A stretch of 64,000 nt of DNA from the NCBI GenBank assembly GCA_963814645.1, contig CAWFDX010000013.1, forward strand, positions 165,533-229,532, written 5' to 3'. Positions 8,222 through 16,149 of the stretch are shown here, one piece after another. The translations under genes were made by a program, and so were the position numbers. The notes below the pieces were generated by a model. The model had not been told where the DNA came from and searched no databases. It worked only from the letters and a program-made list of their open reading frames with translations. This DNA is from RYN-230 sp963814645 (lineage in GTDB: Bacteria; Actinomycetota; Actinomycetes; Streptosporangiales; Streptosporangiaceae). Numbering within the stretch: the first letter of the stretch is position 1; every line of letters starts with the position of its first letter.

Positions 8222-10834
8222 ATGAGCGCCCCGGCCCTGGAGCGGCGGACGTTCTCGGTTTCCCGGGCGGCTGACTTCCTTGAGCCGCGGGCGCTGGTCT
8301 CGCAGACCGGCCAGCCGGTGCGCCGGTTCGGTGAGGTCGTGCTCAAGGAATTGCTCGACAATGCCCTGGACGCCGCCGAGTCCGCCGGGGCGCCCCCGGA
8401 GATCGAGGTCACTGTGGTGACCGGACCGGATGGCCAGCGGGTCACGGTCGCCGACAACGGGGCGGGCATCCCGGCTGATGTGGTGGCGCGGATCCTCGAC
8501 TTCTCCACCCTCACGTCGGACAAGGCGCTGTACCGCTCGCCGTGCCGGGGCGCCCAGGGCAACGCGCTAAAAACGATCCTCGGTATCCCACACGCCCTCG
8601 GCGTGAGCGAGCCGGTCATCATCGAGGCGTGCGGCACCCGGCATGTCATCGCCCTGCGCCTGGACGCGGCCGGCAACATCGCGCCCCGCTACTCGCTGGA
8701 AGGCTCGCGGCGCACCGCCGGCACGGCGGTCACGGTCCCGCTGCCCGCGAGCCTGGACCTGGACGCGGCGGAATGGGTGACCGGCTACGCCCTTGTAAAT
8801 CCACACGCGGACTTCACCCTCGTTGAGCGTGCTCACGACGGTGACGGCGAAGAGCCCTGGATTTACAAGGCCACCGCTGGGGACGCTTGGCGCAAGCCGG
8901 TGCCGGCCGATGCGACCAGCCCCTGGTGGTATGACGAGGCGGCCTTCACCCGGCTGGCCGCGAGCCTGGCCGCGCTCGGTGATGACCGCCCGCTCGGTGA
9001 GTTCGCCCGGGAGTTCAGGGGCCTGTCTGGCACGGCGAAGCGGAAGGCGATCGCCGCCGCCGTCCCCGGCATCCGCCGGGTCAGCGACCTGGCCACCTCG
9101 CCGGAGTCGGCCGGGCGGCTGCTCGCGGCCATGCGGGAAGCCAGCGCCGAGCCGAAGGTGACCATCCTCGGCCAGGTGCCCGAGGAGCACTACCGGCCGC
9201 TGCTGGGCCGCCTGTACGTCACGGACCGGTTCTGGTACCGGCACGGCGGCATCGTGCACGAGGGGGCGCCCTGGCACATCGAGGTCGCGGTCGCCGAGAC
9301 TGCCTGCGAGGGCAGCGTGGTGTTCGCCACCAACTACGCCGTCGCCTTCGGTGACCCGCTCGGCAGCACCAGCCTGCGCACCGCGGAGGTGTACGCCTTC
9401 GGCGCCGAGTCCTTCCTGACCGCCTGCGACGCGGCCCCCGGGCACTCCAACGACCACCGGCGCGCCGCCGTGGTGCATGTCACCTGCGCCGCGCCGGTGT
9501 TCACCGACAAGGGCAAGACGCGCCTGGACGTGCCCGCCCCCGTGGCCGACACCTTCGCCCGGGTCTTGTGGCAGGCCGGCAAGGCGCTGCACCGGGAGAA
9601 GCGGCAGGCCGACCGGGCCGGGCAGGCGGAACGCCGGGCAGCCGACCGGGCGCGCAAGGCGGCGGGGCGGCCCCGGATCACCAAGAAGGACGCGGTGTTC
9701 GCGGTGATCCCCGAGGCGATCCGCCTGCAGCGCGGCGGCACCGATCTCCCGTTCTCCGCGCACTCGCTGTTCTACAAGATCCGCCCCCTGGTCCTGCAGC
9801 TGCTGCCCGGGGAAACCCTGACCGCCAGCTACTGCGAGCAGACCCTGATCCCCGCCTACGAGCGGGAGCACGGCCCCATCGCCGGCATGTACCGCGAGCC
9901 CCGCGGCGAGCTGCACGAGCCGCACGACCCCGACGGCCACCGCGTGGTCGCCCTCGGCACCCGCGAGGTTGAGACCTACATCCCGCCGGAGTGGACCTAC
10001 GACAAGGTCCTAGTCGTTGAGAAGGCCGGCCTGTGGCCGGTACTGGAGGCGGCCCGGCTGGCCGACCGGTACGACCTGGCCGTGATCACGTCCGAGGGCT
10101 TCGCGGCCGAGGCCTGCCGCACGCTACTCGCCAGCCTGCACGGGCGGGACATGACCATCTTCGTCCTGCACGACGCCGACCACCCCGGCTACAACATCGC
10201 CCGCACCCTGGGCGAGGAGACGGCCCGCATGCCCGACCACTGCATCGAGGTGATCGACCTGGGGCTGACCGTGGACGACGCCATCGAGCTAGGGATGGAC
10301 GCCGAGCCCTACACCAGGGAAAGCGCCCTGCCGGCCAGGCTGGTGCCGCGCCTGACCGAGGCGGCCCGGGAATGGTTCACCGGCACCGTGATCGAACGCG
10401 ACTACCAGGGCAAACCTGCCCGCTGGCGGTGCCACCGCGTGGAACTGAACGCCTTCACCAGCCCCGGCCTGATCGCCTACATCGAGGACGGCCTGTCCGA
10501 TCACGGCGCAGGGCAGAAACTGGTCCCGCCCGCGCATGTCCTCGCCGCAGAAGCCAGGGCCCGGCTCCATGCGGCCGTGACCGCCCAGGCAGAGCAGATC
10601 GTCGCCGAACTGGTGGACATCGAGGCGCTGACCGCCCAGGTCGCGGAGGAGACCGCCGCGCTGGTCAACTTCACCATCGACCCGGAAGTCATCCGGCAGC
10701 GGCTGGAAGACGACCGCACCCAGCCATGGGGCCACGCCGTCAGCACCGAGATGGCCGAGCGCCGGCGGGGAATCGACATCCGGCACCGGGTAACCCGGCT
10801 GCTCGCTGACCGCGGCTTCGGAGGCGCTGCATGA
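8222..10834 (+). CDS. Single-chain topoisomerase VI-like B-A fusion (Topo VIII-type)
   Basis: 870 residues. The N-terminal GHKL ATPase has an N-box KELLDNALDA (Glu43, Asn47), a G1 box VADNGAGIP (Asp78) and a G2 box RGAQGNALK (109-117). An H2TH-like stretch lies around 255-290 and a transducer-like region ends in FTDKGKTRLD, where Lys432 corresponds to the switch lysine of Topo VI B. After an Arg/Ala-rich linker (455-485) the A-like half follows: a winged-helix segment with HSLFYKIRP (Tyr518, candidate DNA-cleaving tyrosine) and a Toprim domain with VVEKAG (Glu600) and HDADHPGYN (Asp651, Asp653). All catalytic elements of a type IIB topoisomerase are therefore on one chain. The ATG overlaps the rep stop, and the stop overlaps the next ATG. 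Fused type IIB enzymes (Topo VIII) are known from plasmids and integrated elements; biochemical activity here is inferred. Confidence 0.85.
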   Translation: MSAPALERRTFSVSRAADFLEPRALVSQTGQPVRRFGEVVLKELLDNALDAAESAGAPPEIEVTVVTGPDGQRVTVADNGAGIPADVVARILDFSTLTSDKALYRSPCRGAQGNALKTILGIPHALGVSEPVIIEACGTRHVIALRLDAAGNIAPRYSLEGSRRTAGTAVTVPLPASLDLDAAEWVTGYALVNPHADFTLVERAHDGDGEEPWIYKATAGDAWRKPVPADATSPWWYDEAAFTRLAASLAALGDDRPLGEFAREFRGLSGTAKRKAIAAAVPGIRRVSDLATSPESAGRLLAAMREASAEPKVTILGQVPEEHYRPLLGRLYVTDRFWYRHGGIVHEGAPWHIEVAVAETACEGSVVFATNYAVAFGDPLGSTSLRTAEVYAFGAESFLTACDAAPGHSNDHRRAAVVHVTCAAPVFTDKGKTRLDVPAPVADTFARVLWQAGKALHREKRQADRAGQAERRAADRARKAAGRPRITKKDAVFAVIPEAIRLQRGGTDLPFSAHSLFYKIRPLVLQLLPGETLTASYCEQTLIPAYEREHGPIAGMYREPRGELHEPHDPDGHRVVALGTREVETYIPPEWTYDKVLVVEKAGLWPVLEAARLADRYDLAVITSEGFAAEACRTLLASLHGRDMTIFVLHDADHPGYNIARTLGEETARMPDHCIEVIDLGLTVDDAIELGMDAEPYTRESALPARLVPRLTEAAREWFTGTVIERDYQGKPARWRCHRVELNAFTSPGLIAYIEDGLSDHGAGQKLVPPAHVLAAEARARLHAAVTAQAEQIVAELVDIEALTAQVAEETAALVNFTIDPEVIRQRLEDDRTQPWGHAVSTEMAERRRGIDIRHRVTRLLADRGFGGAA

Positions 10835-11583
10835 GCATCTGCTGGCACGAGCCCGGCCCGTGGCGCGCCAGCTGCCGCCGGCTTCACGATGGCGCGGTCC
10901 TGCTCGCCTACGGTAGGTGCCGATCGGGCCGCCGCTGGTTCTGGGCGGCCCGGGACTGGGAGAGCCAGGTCCGCCACGGCCGCGCTGACACCGAGGACGG
11001 CGCGCTAGCTGCCGCCCGGGCCGCCGTCGCGGACCTGGCGGCCGGGCGCCCAGCGGTCGGCTACCTCCAGCACTCGGTGGCCACGGGCGTCCTGCGCGAC
11101 CTCAACGCCGCTGTACGTCGGGCCCGGCCGGCCCCGGCCACTACCGAGCCCGGCGCGGTCGGATACCTGTACGGCACCCGGTCCTACCTGCCCGATGATG
11201 CCAGGGAGCCCGAGGTCCGCGAGATCGTCCCGTTCCGCATCGCACGCAAGACGCCGAGGCGCATCTACTACGTCCGCCGGGAGGACGGCTGGGACGGCCC
11301 GGACACCGGCTACGTGGACCGCCAGGCGCTGGAGCGCGACGGAGAGGTGCGGGCCCGCAGGCGCAGCTGGGGCGACGACGATTCCGTGCTGTTCGCCACC
11401 CGTGAACTGGCCGAGGCGTACCTGTTCGGCGACCGGCGGCAGGCCGCTCCCAGCCAGCCGGACCTCAAGCAGCTGCGGCAGGAGATGGCCGACGCCCACC
11501 CCGACCGCGGCGGGAGTGCCGAGGGGTTCATGGCGGCCCGGGAGCGGTACCAGCGAGCGCTGCGACGGCAGGGGGCAGCGTGA
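10831..11583 (+). CDS. Protein with C-terminal J-domain motif
   Basis: 250 residues. Residues 1-200 are Arg/Trp-rich with no recognised family. The last 40 residues (DLKQLRQEMADAHPDRGGSA and onward) have the helix-HPD-helix layout of a J-domain, with HPD at 223-225. J-domains stimulate DnaK; plasmid replication systems often recruit DnaJ/DnaK to activate initiators. The ATG overlaps the topoisomerase stop (ATGA), so it is translationally coupled to that gene and to rep. Whether the N-terminal part binds DNA or a protein partner cannot be seen. Confidence 0.7.
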   Translation: MSICWHEPGPWRASCRRLHDGAVLLAYGRCRSGRRWFWAARDWESQVRHGRADTEDGALAAARAAVADLAAGRPAVGYLQHSVATGVLRDLNAAVRRARPAPATTEPGAVGYLYGTRSYLPDDAREPEVREIVPFRIARKTPRRIYYVRREDGWDGPDTGYVDRQALERDGEVRARRRSWGDDDSVLFATRELAEAYLFGDRRQAAPSQPDLKQLRQEMADAHPDRGGSAEGFMAARERYQRALRRQGAA

Positions 11584-11589
11584 TCAGGG

Positions 11590-11817
11590 TCAGCGCTCAG
11601 GCAAGCGCATCATCAAGGGCCGCAACCCGTCGTGGACGATCGTCTGGGTTGCCGTGCGCACCGTGTCTGCCAGCAACAGTGCGGCCTCGGACTGGACGAG
11701 GGCCGCATGGGCGGCCAGCTGGGTGTCAGGCGACGCCGACGTGGCCGCGCCAGCCAGCCGGTCCCGCAGCTCCTGGATGTGGCTCTCGACGTGCTCACGA
11801 TCCTGGTCCATGCCCAT
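11590..11817 (-). CDS. Small helical hypothetical protein
   Basis: 75 residues from ATG 11817 (an in-frame ATG two codons later is an alternative). It is largely helical (REHVESHIQELRDRLAGAA) and ends in RPLMMRLPER. It converges on the J-domain gene with a 6-bp gap. No family recognised. Confidence 0.6.
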   Translation of the reverse strand: MGMDQDREHVESHIQELRDRLAGAATSASPDTQLAAHAALVQSEAALLLADTVRTATQTIVHDGLRPLMMRLPER

Positions 11818-11927
11818 CGCGGTCTCCTGTCTCGGAGGTGGCACCGGGAGTATCCCCGGCGGATGCGGGGTCAGACCTGTCCTCCGGGTGGCATCCCAGG
11901 GTCCTGGCCGGGCGGCCCGGACGGGAC

Positions 11928-12389
11928 TCAGGAGCCGGGGCCGGCGTGGGTGCCGCGTGGCGGCCCGCTGTGCCGGGGCTGCGGATCTTGGGGGTAGTAC
12001 GGGCGCGACCGCGGCGGGGAGGGCGGAGGCTGCCACGCAGCGGAGCCACCACTCGCGCCCCAGCGCGGCCCGGACCCCAGGGACGGCTCCCCGGCCCGGA
12101 TAGCACCGGCCACGACGATGACAAGCGCGGCCAGCCACGCCACGCCCGTCCAGCCCAGCGCCAGGCTGAGCACAGCGATCGCCCCCTTGCGCGGGAGATC
12201 CCACAGCCAGGCGATGATCAGCGGCACGCACCACAGGACGACCGCCGCGATCAGGGCCACGAACAGCACCGCCCCGCCGAGCCCGGCAACTCCCGAAGCC
12301 GCTGCGACGTCCACAGCCAGCCCCCATTCCCCCAGGTGCTGATGGATGTATGACGTCCCGGAAGCCGGACAGGATGACAGGCACCTCAC
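11928..12389 (-). CDS. Membrane protein with T4 Imm-like (superinfection immunity) core
   Basis: 153 residues. Two to three membrane segments (LFVALIAAVVLWCVPLIIAW; VLSLALGWTGVAWLAALVIV), the second carrying the GWTGxxWLxALV signature of the T4 Imm superinfection-immunity family (PF14373-like). A Pro/Ser/Arg-rich cytoplasmic tail follows. In T4, Imm blocks DNA entry of related phages. In this element it could act in entry exclusion or be a small-membrane accessory. The start is uncertain: ATG 12389, or a GTG about 75 nt further in that leaves a tighter membrane protein. Confidence 0.6.
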   Translation of the reverse strand: MRCLSSCPASGTSYIHQHLGEWGLAVDVAAASGVAGLGGAVLFVALIAAVVLWCVPLIIAWLWDLPRKGAIAVLSLALGWTGVAWLAALVIVVAGAIRAGEPSLGSGPRWGASGGSAAWQPPPSPPRSRPYYPQDPQPRHSGPPRGTHAGPGS

Positions 12390-12452
12390 TCAGCCCGCAA
12401 AGCTGGCGGCAGTGCCCGGCCCAGACGGCCGCGCCACGTCCGGAGGTGCCCG

Positions 12453-12857
12453 ATGGCGCGGCCTGACCGGTTCATCCCGCCGCCCGGCTGCGTGGTGGTC
12501 CGGATCGAGGACCTCGCCGCGCTCGTGGCCGCCGTACGGGCACCGGGTTCTGCCACTAGCGACAGGGCCCGCAGCGGCGGGGCCGCTGCGCCGGGCACGG
12601 GCTGGGATGCCCTGGCCGCGACGGTGGCGCTGCTGACCGCCCGCCTGGACAACGACGCGAGCGTCTCGGCCGCCAGCCTGGCGCCCGACGTGGCGCCGAG
12701 CGACATCACCGCGGTGGCCGTGACCATCGCGGCCGCATGGCTCAGGGTGAGCCTCCCCGACCGGGGCGGGGCGCTGCTGCGCGACCTCGGCCTGCTGGCC
12801 GCTGCCCGGGGCGAGACGCCCGAAGCCCTCGATGGTGATGGGCCGGCCGGGACGTGA
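12453..12857 (+). CDS. Hypothetical protein
   Basis: 134 residues, ATG 12453 preceded by GGAGG. Ala-rich helical protein (DALAATVALLTARLDND...). The stop overlaps the GTG of the next gene by 4 nt, which makes it first in a co-translated group running to 14412. No family recognised. Confidence 0.6.
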   Translation: MARPDRFIPPPGCVVVRIEDLAALVAAVRAPGSATSDRARSGGAAAPGTGWDALAATVALLTARLDNDASVSAASLAPDVAPSDITAVAVTIAAAWLRVSLPDRGGALLRDLGLLAAARGETPEALDGDGPAGT

Positions 12858-13432
12858 TCTCACAGGACCGGATCGACAGGCTCGATGTCCTCATCCGCCA
12901 AGCCGAATCCGCCGGGAATGACGCGGCGGCCAGGCAGGCACTGGAGCTGCTCGTCCGGGTGCTCCAGCAGAACGCCGAGGAAGCCGCCCGGGCCTGCGTT
13001 CAGCCATTGGGCCCCGACCCCATGACGCGCGCCCGCGAGGGCCAGCCGGACGGGCTGCGCAAGCTCCGCAAAGGCCGCGACCGCTGCAGCGCCACCCGGC
13101 GCGACGGCCAGCCCTGCCAGGCCCCGGCCGTCGAGGGCTCCTGGGTCTGCCGGCACCACGGCGGCGGTGCTCCCCAGGTGCAGATCCGGGCCGGCCACAC
13201 GCTGCGCCTGCAGGCCGCCTACGAGGCCATCCGCGAGTTCGACGCAGCCCGGGGCACGCCCCGCGAGTTCGACGCGCTGTGCAAGGCGCTGGCCGCGCAG
13301 CGCGAAGTGGAGGACTACGAGGCCAAGATGCAGCGGCTCGCCGAACTGCGGGCCGAAGTCAAGCGAAGGCGCGCCGAGCGTGGCACCGTACGAACCGCCC
13401 GGCCGAACCCAGAAGAGGAAGCTAGCCCGTGA
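12854..13432 (+). CDS. HGG-motif zinc protein (phage/plasmid HGGxAP type)
   Basis: 192 residues. The central RCSATRRDGQPCQAPAVEG and WVCRHHGGGAPQ make a CxxC...C..H zinc motif with the HGGxAP signature of small phage-borne proteins encoded near terminase genes. Flanking helices are long and charged. The start GTG and stop overlap neighbours by 4 nt. Function unknown; DNA binding is a reasonable guess. Confidence 0.6.
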   Translation: MISQDRIDRLDVLIRQAESAGNDAAARQALELLVRVLQQNAEEAARACVQPLGPDPMTRAREGQPDGLRKLRKGRDRCSATRRDGQPCQAPAVEGSWVCRHHGGGAPQVQIRAGHTLRLQAAYEAIREFDAARGTPREFDALCKALAAQREVEDYEAKMQRLAELRAEVKRRRAERGTVRTARPNPEEEASP

Positions 13433-13797
13433 GCGATAGCGAACTGCGGCCCGAGGTGGTCAACGCGGTGTATACCGCACTGCTCAAGATGGACCCGGCT
13501 CCGCTCCTAGTCCTGGAGGAGGCAGGGACCGGGGTCACGGCCGCCGAGCGCGCCGCGGCCGAGGACCTGTACCTCAACAGCATGCTGGCCAGCCACGACC
13601 ACCGGGAGCGCTGGCTGCGCAGCATGCAGGTGCTGTTCGGTGACCGCAAGTTCGACCACGACCCGACGTGGGCCGAGCTGTTCGACGGGCTGAGCCCAGA
13701 AGCGGCATCCGAGCTCCGGGACCTATATGACGCGCTGTCCGATGGCGCCCGGGCAGAGTACGACCGGTGGCATGGCGCACCGGGCGAGGACGGGTAG
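13429..13797 (+). CDS. Acidic hypothetical protein
   Basis: 122 residues, GTG start overlapping the previous TGA. Acidic and helical (VNAVYTALLKMDPAPLLVLE; LFDGLSPEAASELRDLYDAL). No family recognised. Confidence 0.6.
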   Translation: MSDSELRPEVVNAVYTALLKMDPAPLLVLEEAGTGVTAAERAAAEDLYLNSMLASHDHRERWLRSMQVLFGDRKFDHDPTWAELFDGLSPEAASELRDLYDALSDGARAEYDRWHGAPGEDG

Positions 13798-13800
13798 GTC

Positions 13801-14412
13801 ATGGACGACGCGCCGGCCCGTGAGGGTCATGGAAGACGGCTGTGCGGCGCGGCCAAGCGCCAAGGCGGCGGCCACTGCAGGAAGCCCGCGGGATGGGGGA
13901 CATCACATCCTGGCCACGGCCGGTGCCGCCTCCACGGTGGTGCCACCCGCAGCCAGAGCAAGCGGGCGGCCGATCAGGAGATTGAGGAGCGGGCCCGGGC
14001 GATGCTGGCGCAGCTCACGGTGCGCCCGGTCGATAATCCGCTCGAGGAACTCCAGCGCCTCGCCGGCCGGGTGCTCGCCTGGGAGCGTGTCATCGGGGAG
14101 CTGGTCAACGAGCTGGACTCGGTGCGGTATGAGACCGAGTTCGGCGAGCAGCTGCGCTCCGAGGTGGCGCTGCTGGAGCGGGCGATGGACCGCTGTGAGC
14201 GGATCCTCGTGGCGATGGCCCGGCTGAACCTGGACGAGCGGCTTGTCAAGATCAGCGAGGCACAGGCCAAACTCGTGACGGGCGTGATCCTCGGTGCGTT
14301 CGTCAACATCGGCCTATCCCGGGAGCTGCAGGACGCCCTGCGCCCAGCGATTGCCCGGCGCCTGCGGTTGGCTGCCGCCGAGGAACGGCAGCGGGAGTTG
14401 GGGCCGGAATAG
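13801..14412 (+). CDS. HGG-motif protein resembling phage small-terminase-type proteins
   Basis: 203 residues. The N-terminal zinc motif (CGAAKRQGGGHCRKPAGWGT, then HGRCRLHGGAT) is the form seen at the start of actinophage small-terminase-like proteins. The rest is a long helical domain (EELQRLAGRVLAWERVIGEL...). No large terminase is present, so it is probably a domesticated or orphan protein in this element. Confidence 0.6.
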   Translation: MDDAPAREGHGRRLCGAAKRQGGGHCRKPAGWGTSHPGHGRCRLHGGATRSQSKRAADQEIEERARAMLAQLTVRPVDNPLEELQRLAGRVLAWERVIGELVNELDSVRYETEFGEQLRSEVALLERAMDRCERILVAMARLNLDERLVKISEAQAKLVTGVILGAFVNIGLSRELQDALRPAIARRLRLAAAEERQRELGPE

Positions 14413-14422
14413 GCTGGGGCGC

Positions 14423-15160
14423 ATGCCCCTCCCGGCGTCCAAGAGCCAGATCAACAAGCTTGGGAAGAGGCTCGCAGCCAGCACGGACATCACGCCACGC
14501 GATGCCGCCATGCTCGAGGACCTGATCGCCTGCCACCAGGAAGCCCTTGAGCGGGCCCGCCCCAACCTGGACGGCCTGGCCGACGTGATCGGCACTGAGC
14601 CGCTCGCTATCAGCGCCAGGCCCAAGACAACGGGAACGATCATCGAGAAGCTTCGCCGGAGCCCTCGCGGGCCGCTGGCCTCGATGCAAGATCTTGCCGG
14701 GTTTCGCATTGTCGGCGGATTCTCCTTTGATCAGCAGGACCAGTTGCGAGACGAGATCATGCGCCGGTTTCCCCACGACCCGCGTGCGCCCAGCTACAAG
14801 GACCGCCGAGCCGAGCCGAGCTATGGATACCGTGCCGTTCACGTCCTGGTCTGCGTCGAGAACGTCAATATCGAGATACAGATCCGGACCCTCGCCCAGC
14901 ACATGTGGGCCGACCTGATGGAGCGGCTGGCCGACCGGCTGGGGCGCCAGATCCGCTACGGCGGCGCGCCGATCACCCCGCCGGGCACGAGCCAGGAAGC
15001 CGTGCGGGCCCTCGTGGATTCGATGATGGCAGTCTCAGAGGCTTGGGCGTCTGCGCCCCCGGAGATCCCCGGACACGTGGCCCTGTCAGTTGACGAGTTC
15101 ACGGACAACGTCTGGCAGAACCTCACCGCAGCGCTCGGCCAAGTCGGCATTGACCTGTGA
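14423..15160 (+). CDS. RelA/SpoT-domain small alarmone synthetase (toxSAS candidate)
   Basis: 245 residues, ATG at 14423. A single RelA/SpoT nucleotidyltransferase domain: KTTGTIIEKLRR (69-80), MQDLAGFRI with Asp90, GYRAVH (135-140) and EIQIRTLAQHMWADLMERL with Glu151. No HD hydrolase or regulatory ACT/TGS domain is present, so it is a stand-alone synthetase. Such enzymes on mobile elements include toxic small alarmone synthetases (toxSAS) that make (p)ppApp or pyrophosphorylate tRNA, paired with an adjacent antitoxin. Its stop overlaps the GTG of the next small gene, which fits a two-gene toxin-antitoxin arrangement. Substrate cannot be told from sequence. Confidence 0.8.
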   Translation: MPLPASKSQINKLGKRLAASTDITPRDAAMLEDLIACHQEALERARPNLDGLADVIGTEPLAISARPKTTGTIIEKLRRSPRGPLASMQDLAGFRIVGGFSFDQQDQLRDEIMRRFPHDPRAPSYKDRRAEPSYGYRAVHVLVCVENVNIEIQIRTLAQHMWADLMERLADRLGRQIRYGGAPITPPGTSQEAVRALVDSMMAVSEAWASAPPEIPGHVALSVDEFTDNVWQNLTAALGQVGIDL

Positions 15161-15411
15161 GTTACGCTGTAGAAATGCGGAGCTTCCTCGTCGTCTACAA
15201 CCGGCGGACCGGTGACAACACCCTCCGGGAATTCCCGCCCGGTCACGGCCGGGAAGCCATCCATGCCCGTTTTGAGGCGGAGCGGCAGCACCGTAGCGAC
15301 CCCGACATCGAAGTGGTAGTCCTGGGCAGCCACTCAAAGGAAGAGCTGCTCAAGACGCACTCCCGCTACTTCCGGTCGGCACGCGAGATCCTGGAGAACG
15401 CTCAGGCGTAA
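15157..15411 (+). CDS. Small partner of the RelA/SpoT-like synthetase (candidate antitoxin)
   Basis: 84 residues from GTG 15157, which overlaps the synthetase stop; or 78 from ATG 15175, which begins the well-folded part MRSFLVVYNRRTGDNTLREF. One alpha/beta domain ends with RYFRSAREILENAQA. No named domain recognised. Position and coupling make it the natural candidate antitoxin or regulator of the synthetase. Confidence 0.6.
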   Translation: MSYAVEMRSFLVVYNRRTGDNTLREFPPGHGREAIHARFEAERQHRSDPDIEVVVLGSHSKEELLKTHSRYFRSAREILENAQA

Positions 15412-15612
15412 GCCTGCGCCTGCTGAGAGTAGCGACCCGCTATCACGGAAAGTGGCTGACTTTCTGCAGTACTCCAGGTAGCGACCTGCGGCGCAGCACC
15501 CCGCCAGGCACCCCGACTCGCCGCGATTTCTGCGATACGCACCGTCCGGGCGCATCCCGTCCGCCGCCCTACGCTTGGTGTAGGTGATGACGGCGCGGCG
15601 GGAGGTGAGCGG
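15412..15612. promoter_or_regulatory. Intergenic region with GTAGCGACC repeats and CCTAC dyad
   Basis: 200 bp without a gene. Two direct GTAGCGACC copies (about 15430 and 15479) and a dyad CCTAC/GTAGG at 15568-15584 precede the gene at 15613. The dyad may be an operator for that HTH gene. Confidence 0.35.
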
Positions 15613-16149
15613 GTGACGCAACCCGGGCGCCCGTCACCGCACCTGATCCCGTGGCCCGGGCAGGCCGTGGTGGTGATCCCCGCCGCCGACTTCGCCGAGC
15701 TGGCGGTCTGGCTGGCCGCGCTGATCGACCTGCTGGAGGGCCGGGAACGCCCTGGCTCCGTGCGGCAGGTCGCGGTGACCAGCCGGCTGCGGAACTACGC
15801 CGGCTTCATGGACCGGGCCGCCGCCGCGGTGTCGCGCGCCGGCCCGCTTGGACCTCAAAGCGCTGCGCTCGCTGGAGACGGGGCTGAGCCGGCACCCTGG
15901 CCGGAGGATGCGATCGTGCTCCGCGAGGGCGGCCAGCTTGTCGGCAGGTCGCCGGAGTGCCTGCGCCAGCTGATCCACGGCCGCAAGATACGCGGCTGGC
16001 GGGATGAGCAGGGCTGGCACGTGAGCCGCCAGGAGCTGATCGCCTACTACGGCGAGAGGCAGGAGCGTGGCGAAGCAGGCGGAGGGTCAGCCGGGGACGC
16101 TGGCGGAGCAACTGGCGGCGGCTCGGCAGGAGACGGCCGGGCCGCGTAG
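15613..16149 (+). CDS. Putative DNA-binding protein (excisionase-like HTH)
   Basis: 178 residues, GTG start with GGAGG upstream. Residues about 100-145 (GQLVGRSPECLRQLIHGRKI then WHVSRQELIAYY) resemble an HTH_17/helix-wing DNA-binding module. The N-terminal half is an unknown Ala/Leu helical domain and the tail is Gly/Ser-rich low complexity. The tail overlaps the next gene by 83 nt, so the true stop-proximal region may be non-essential. Confidence 0.55.
   Translation: MTQPGRPSPHLIPWPGQAVVVIPAADFAELAVWLAALIDLLEGRERPGSVRQVAVTSRLRNYAGFMDRAAAAVSRAGPLGPQSAALAGDGAEPAPWPEDAIVLREGGQLVGRSPECLRQLIHGRKIRGWRDEQGWHVSRQELIAYYGERQERGEAGGGSAGDAGGATGGGSAGDGRAA

Larger units (their letters stand above)
6314..8225 (+). 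pseudogene. Replication protein: DUF3854 (Toprim) + DUF3631 ATPase, frameshifted
   Basis: The N-terminal half has a Toprim-like module (LWITEGARKADA near residue 115; LIAFDSDVMTKGS near 165), as in DUF3854 primase-type proteins. The second half is a DUF3631 ATPase with Walker A PEPGSGKTRALE (about 305) and Walker B-like TILYDEIDTLF. At about 7605 the coding frame changes. The next frame continues the family sequence (VEAFRHRVHKDAGHQL... through GIEDRAADVWEALL to the stop at 8225), with one base too many or two missing after CCGGGGGAG. As it stands the product is cut near residue 430 plus an out-of-frame tail, and the C-terminal part could be re-initiated at ATG 7716. It is probably the element's replication initiator/primase-helicase. 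Sequencing error, programmed shift and true mutation are all possible. Confidence 0.75.

Noticed and set aside
8567..9940. 457-codon minus-strand open frame opposite the topoisomerase
   Set aside because: Shadow of the GC3-biased sense frame; the sense protein has all catalytic motifs.
12854..14412. Prophage terminase module
   Set aside because: HGG motifs suggest small-terminase style proteins, but there is no large terminase, portal, capsid or tail gene in the element.
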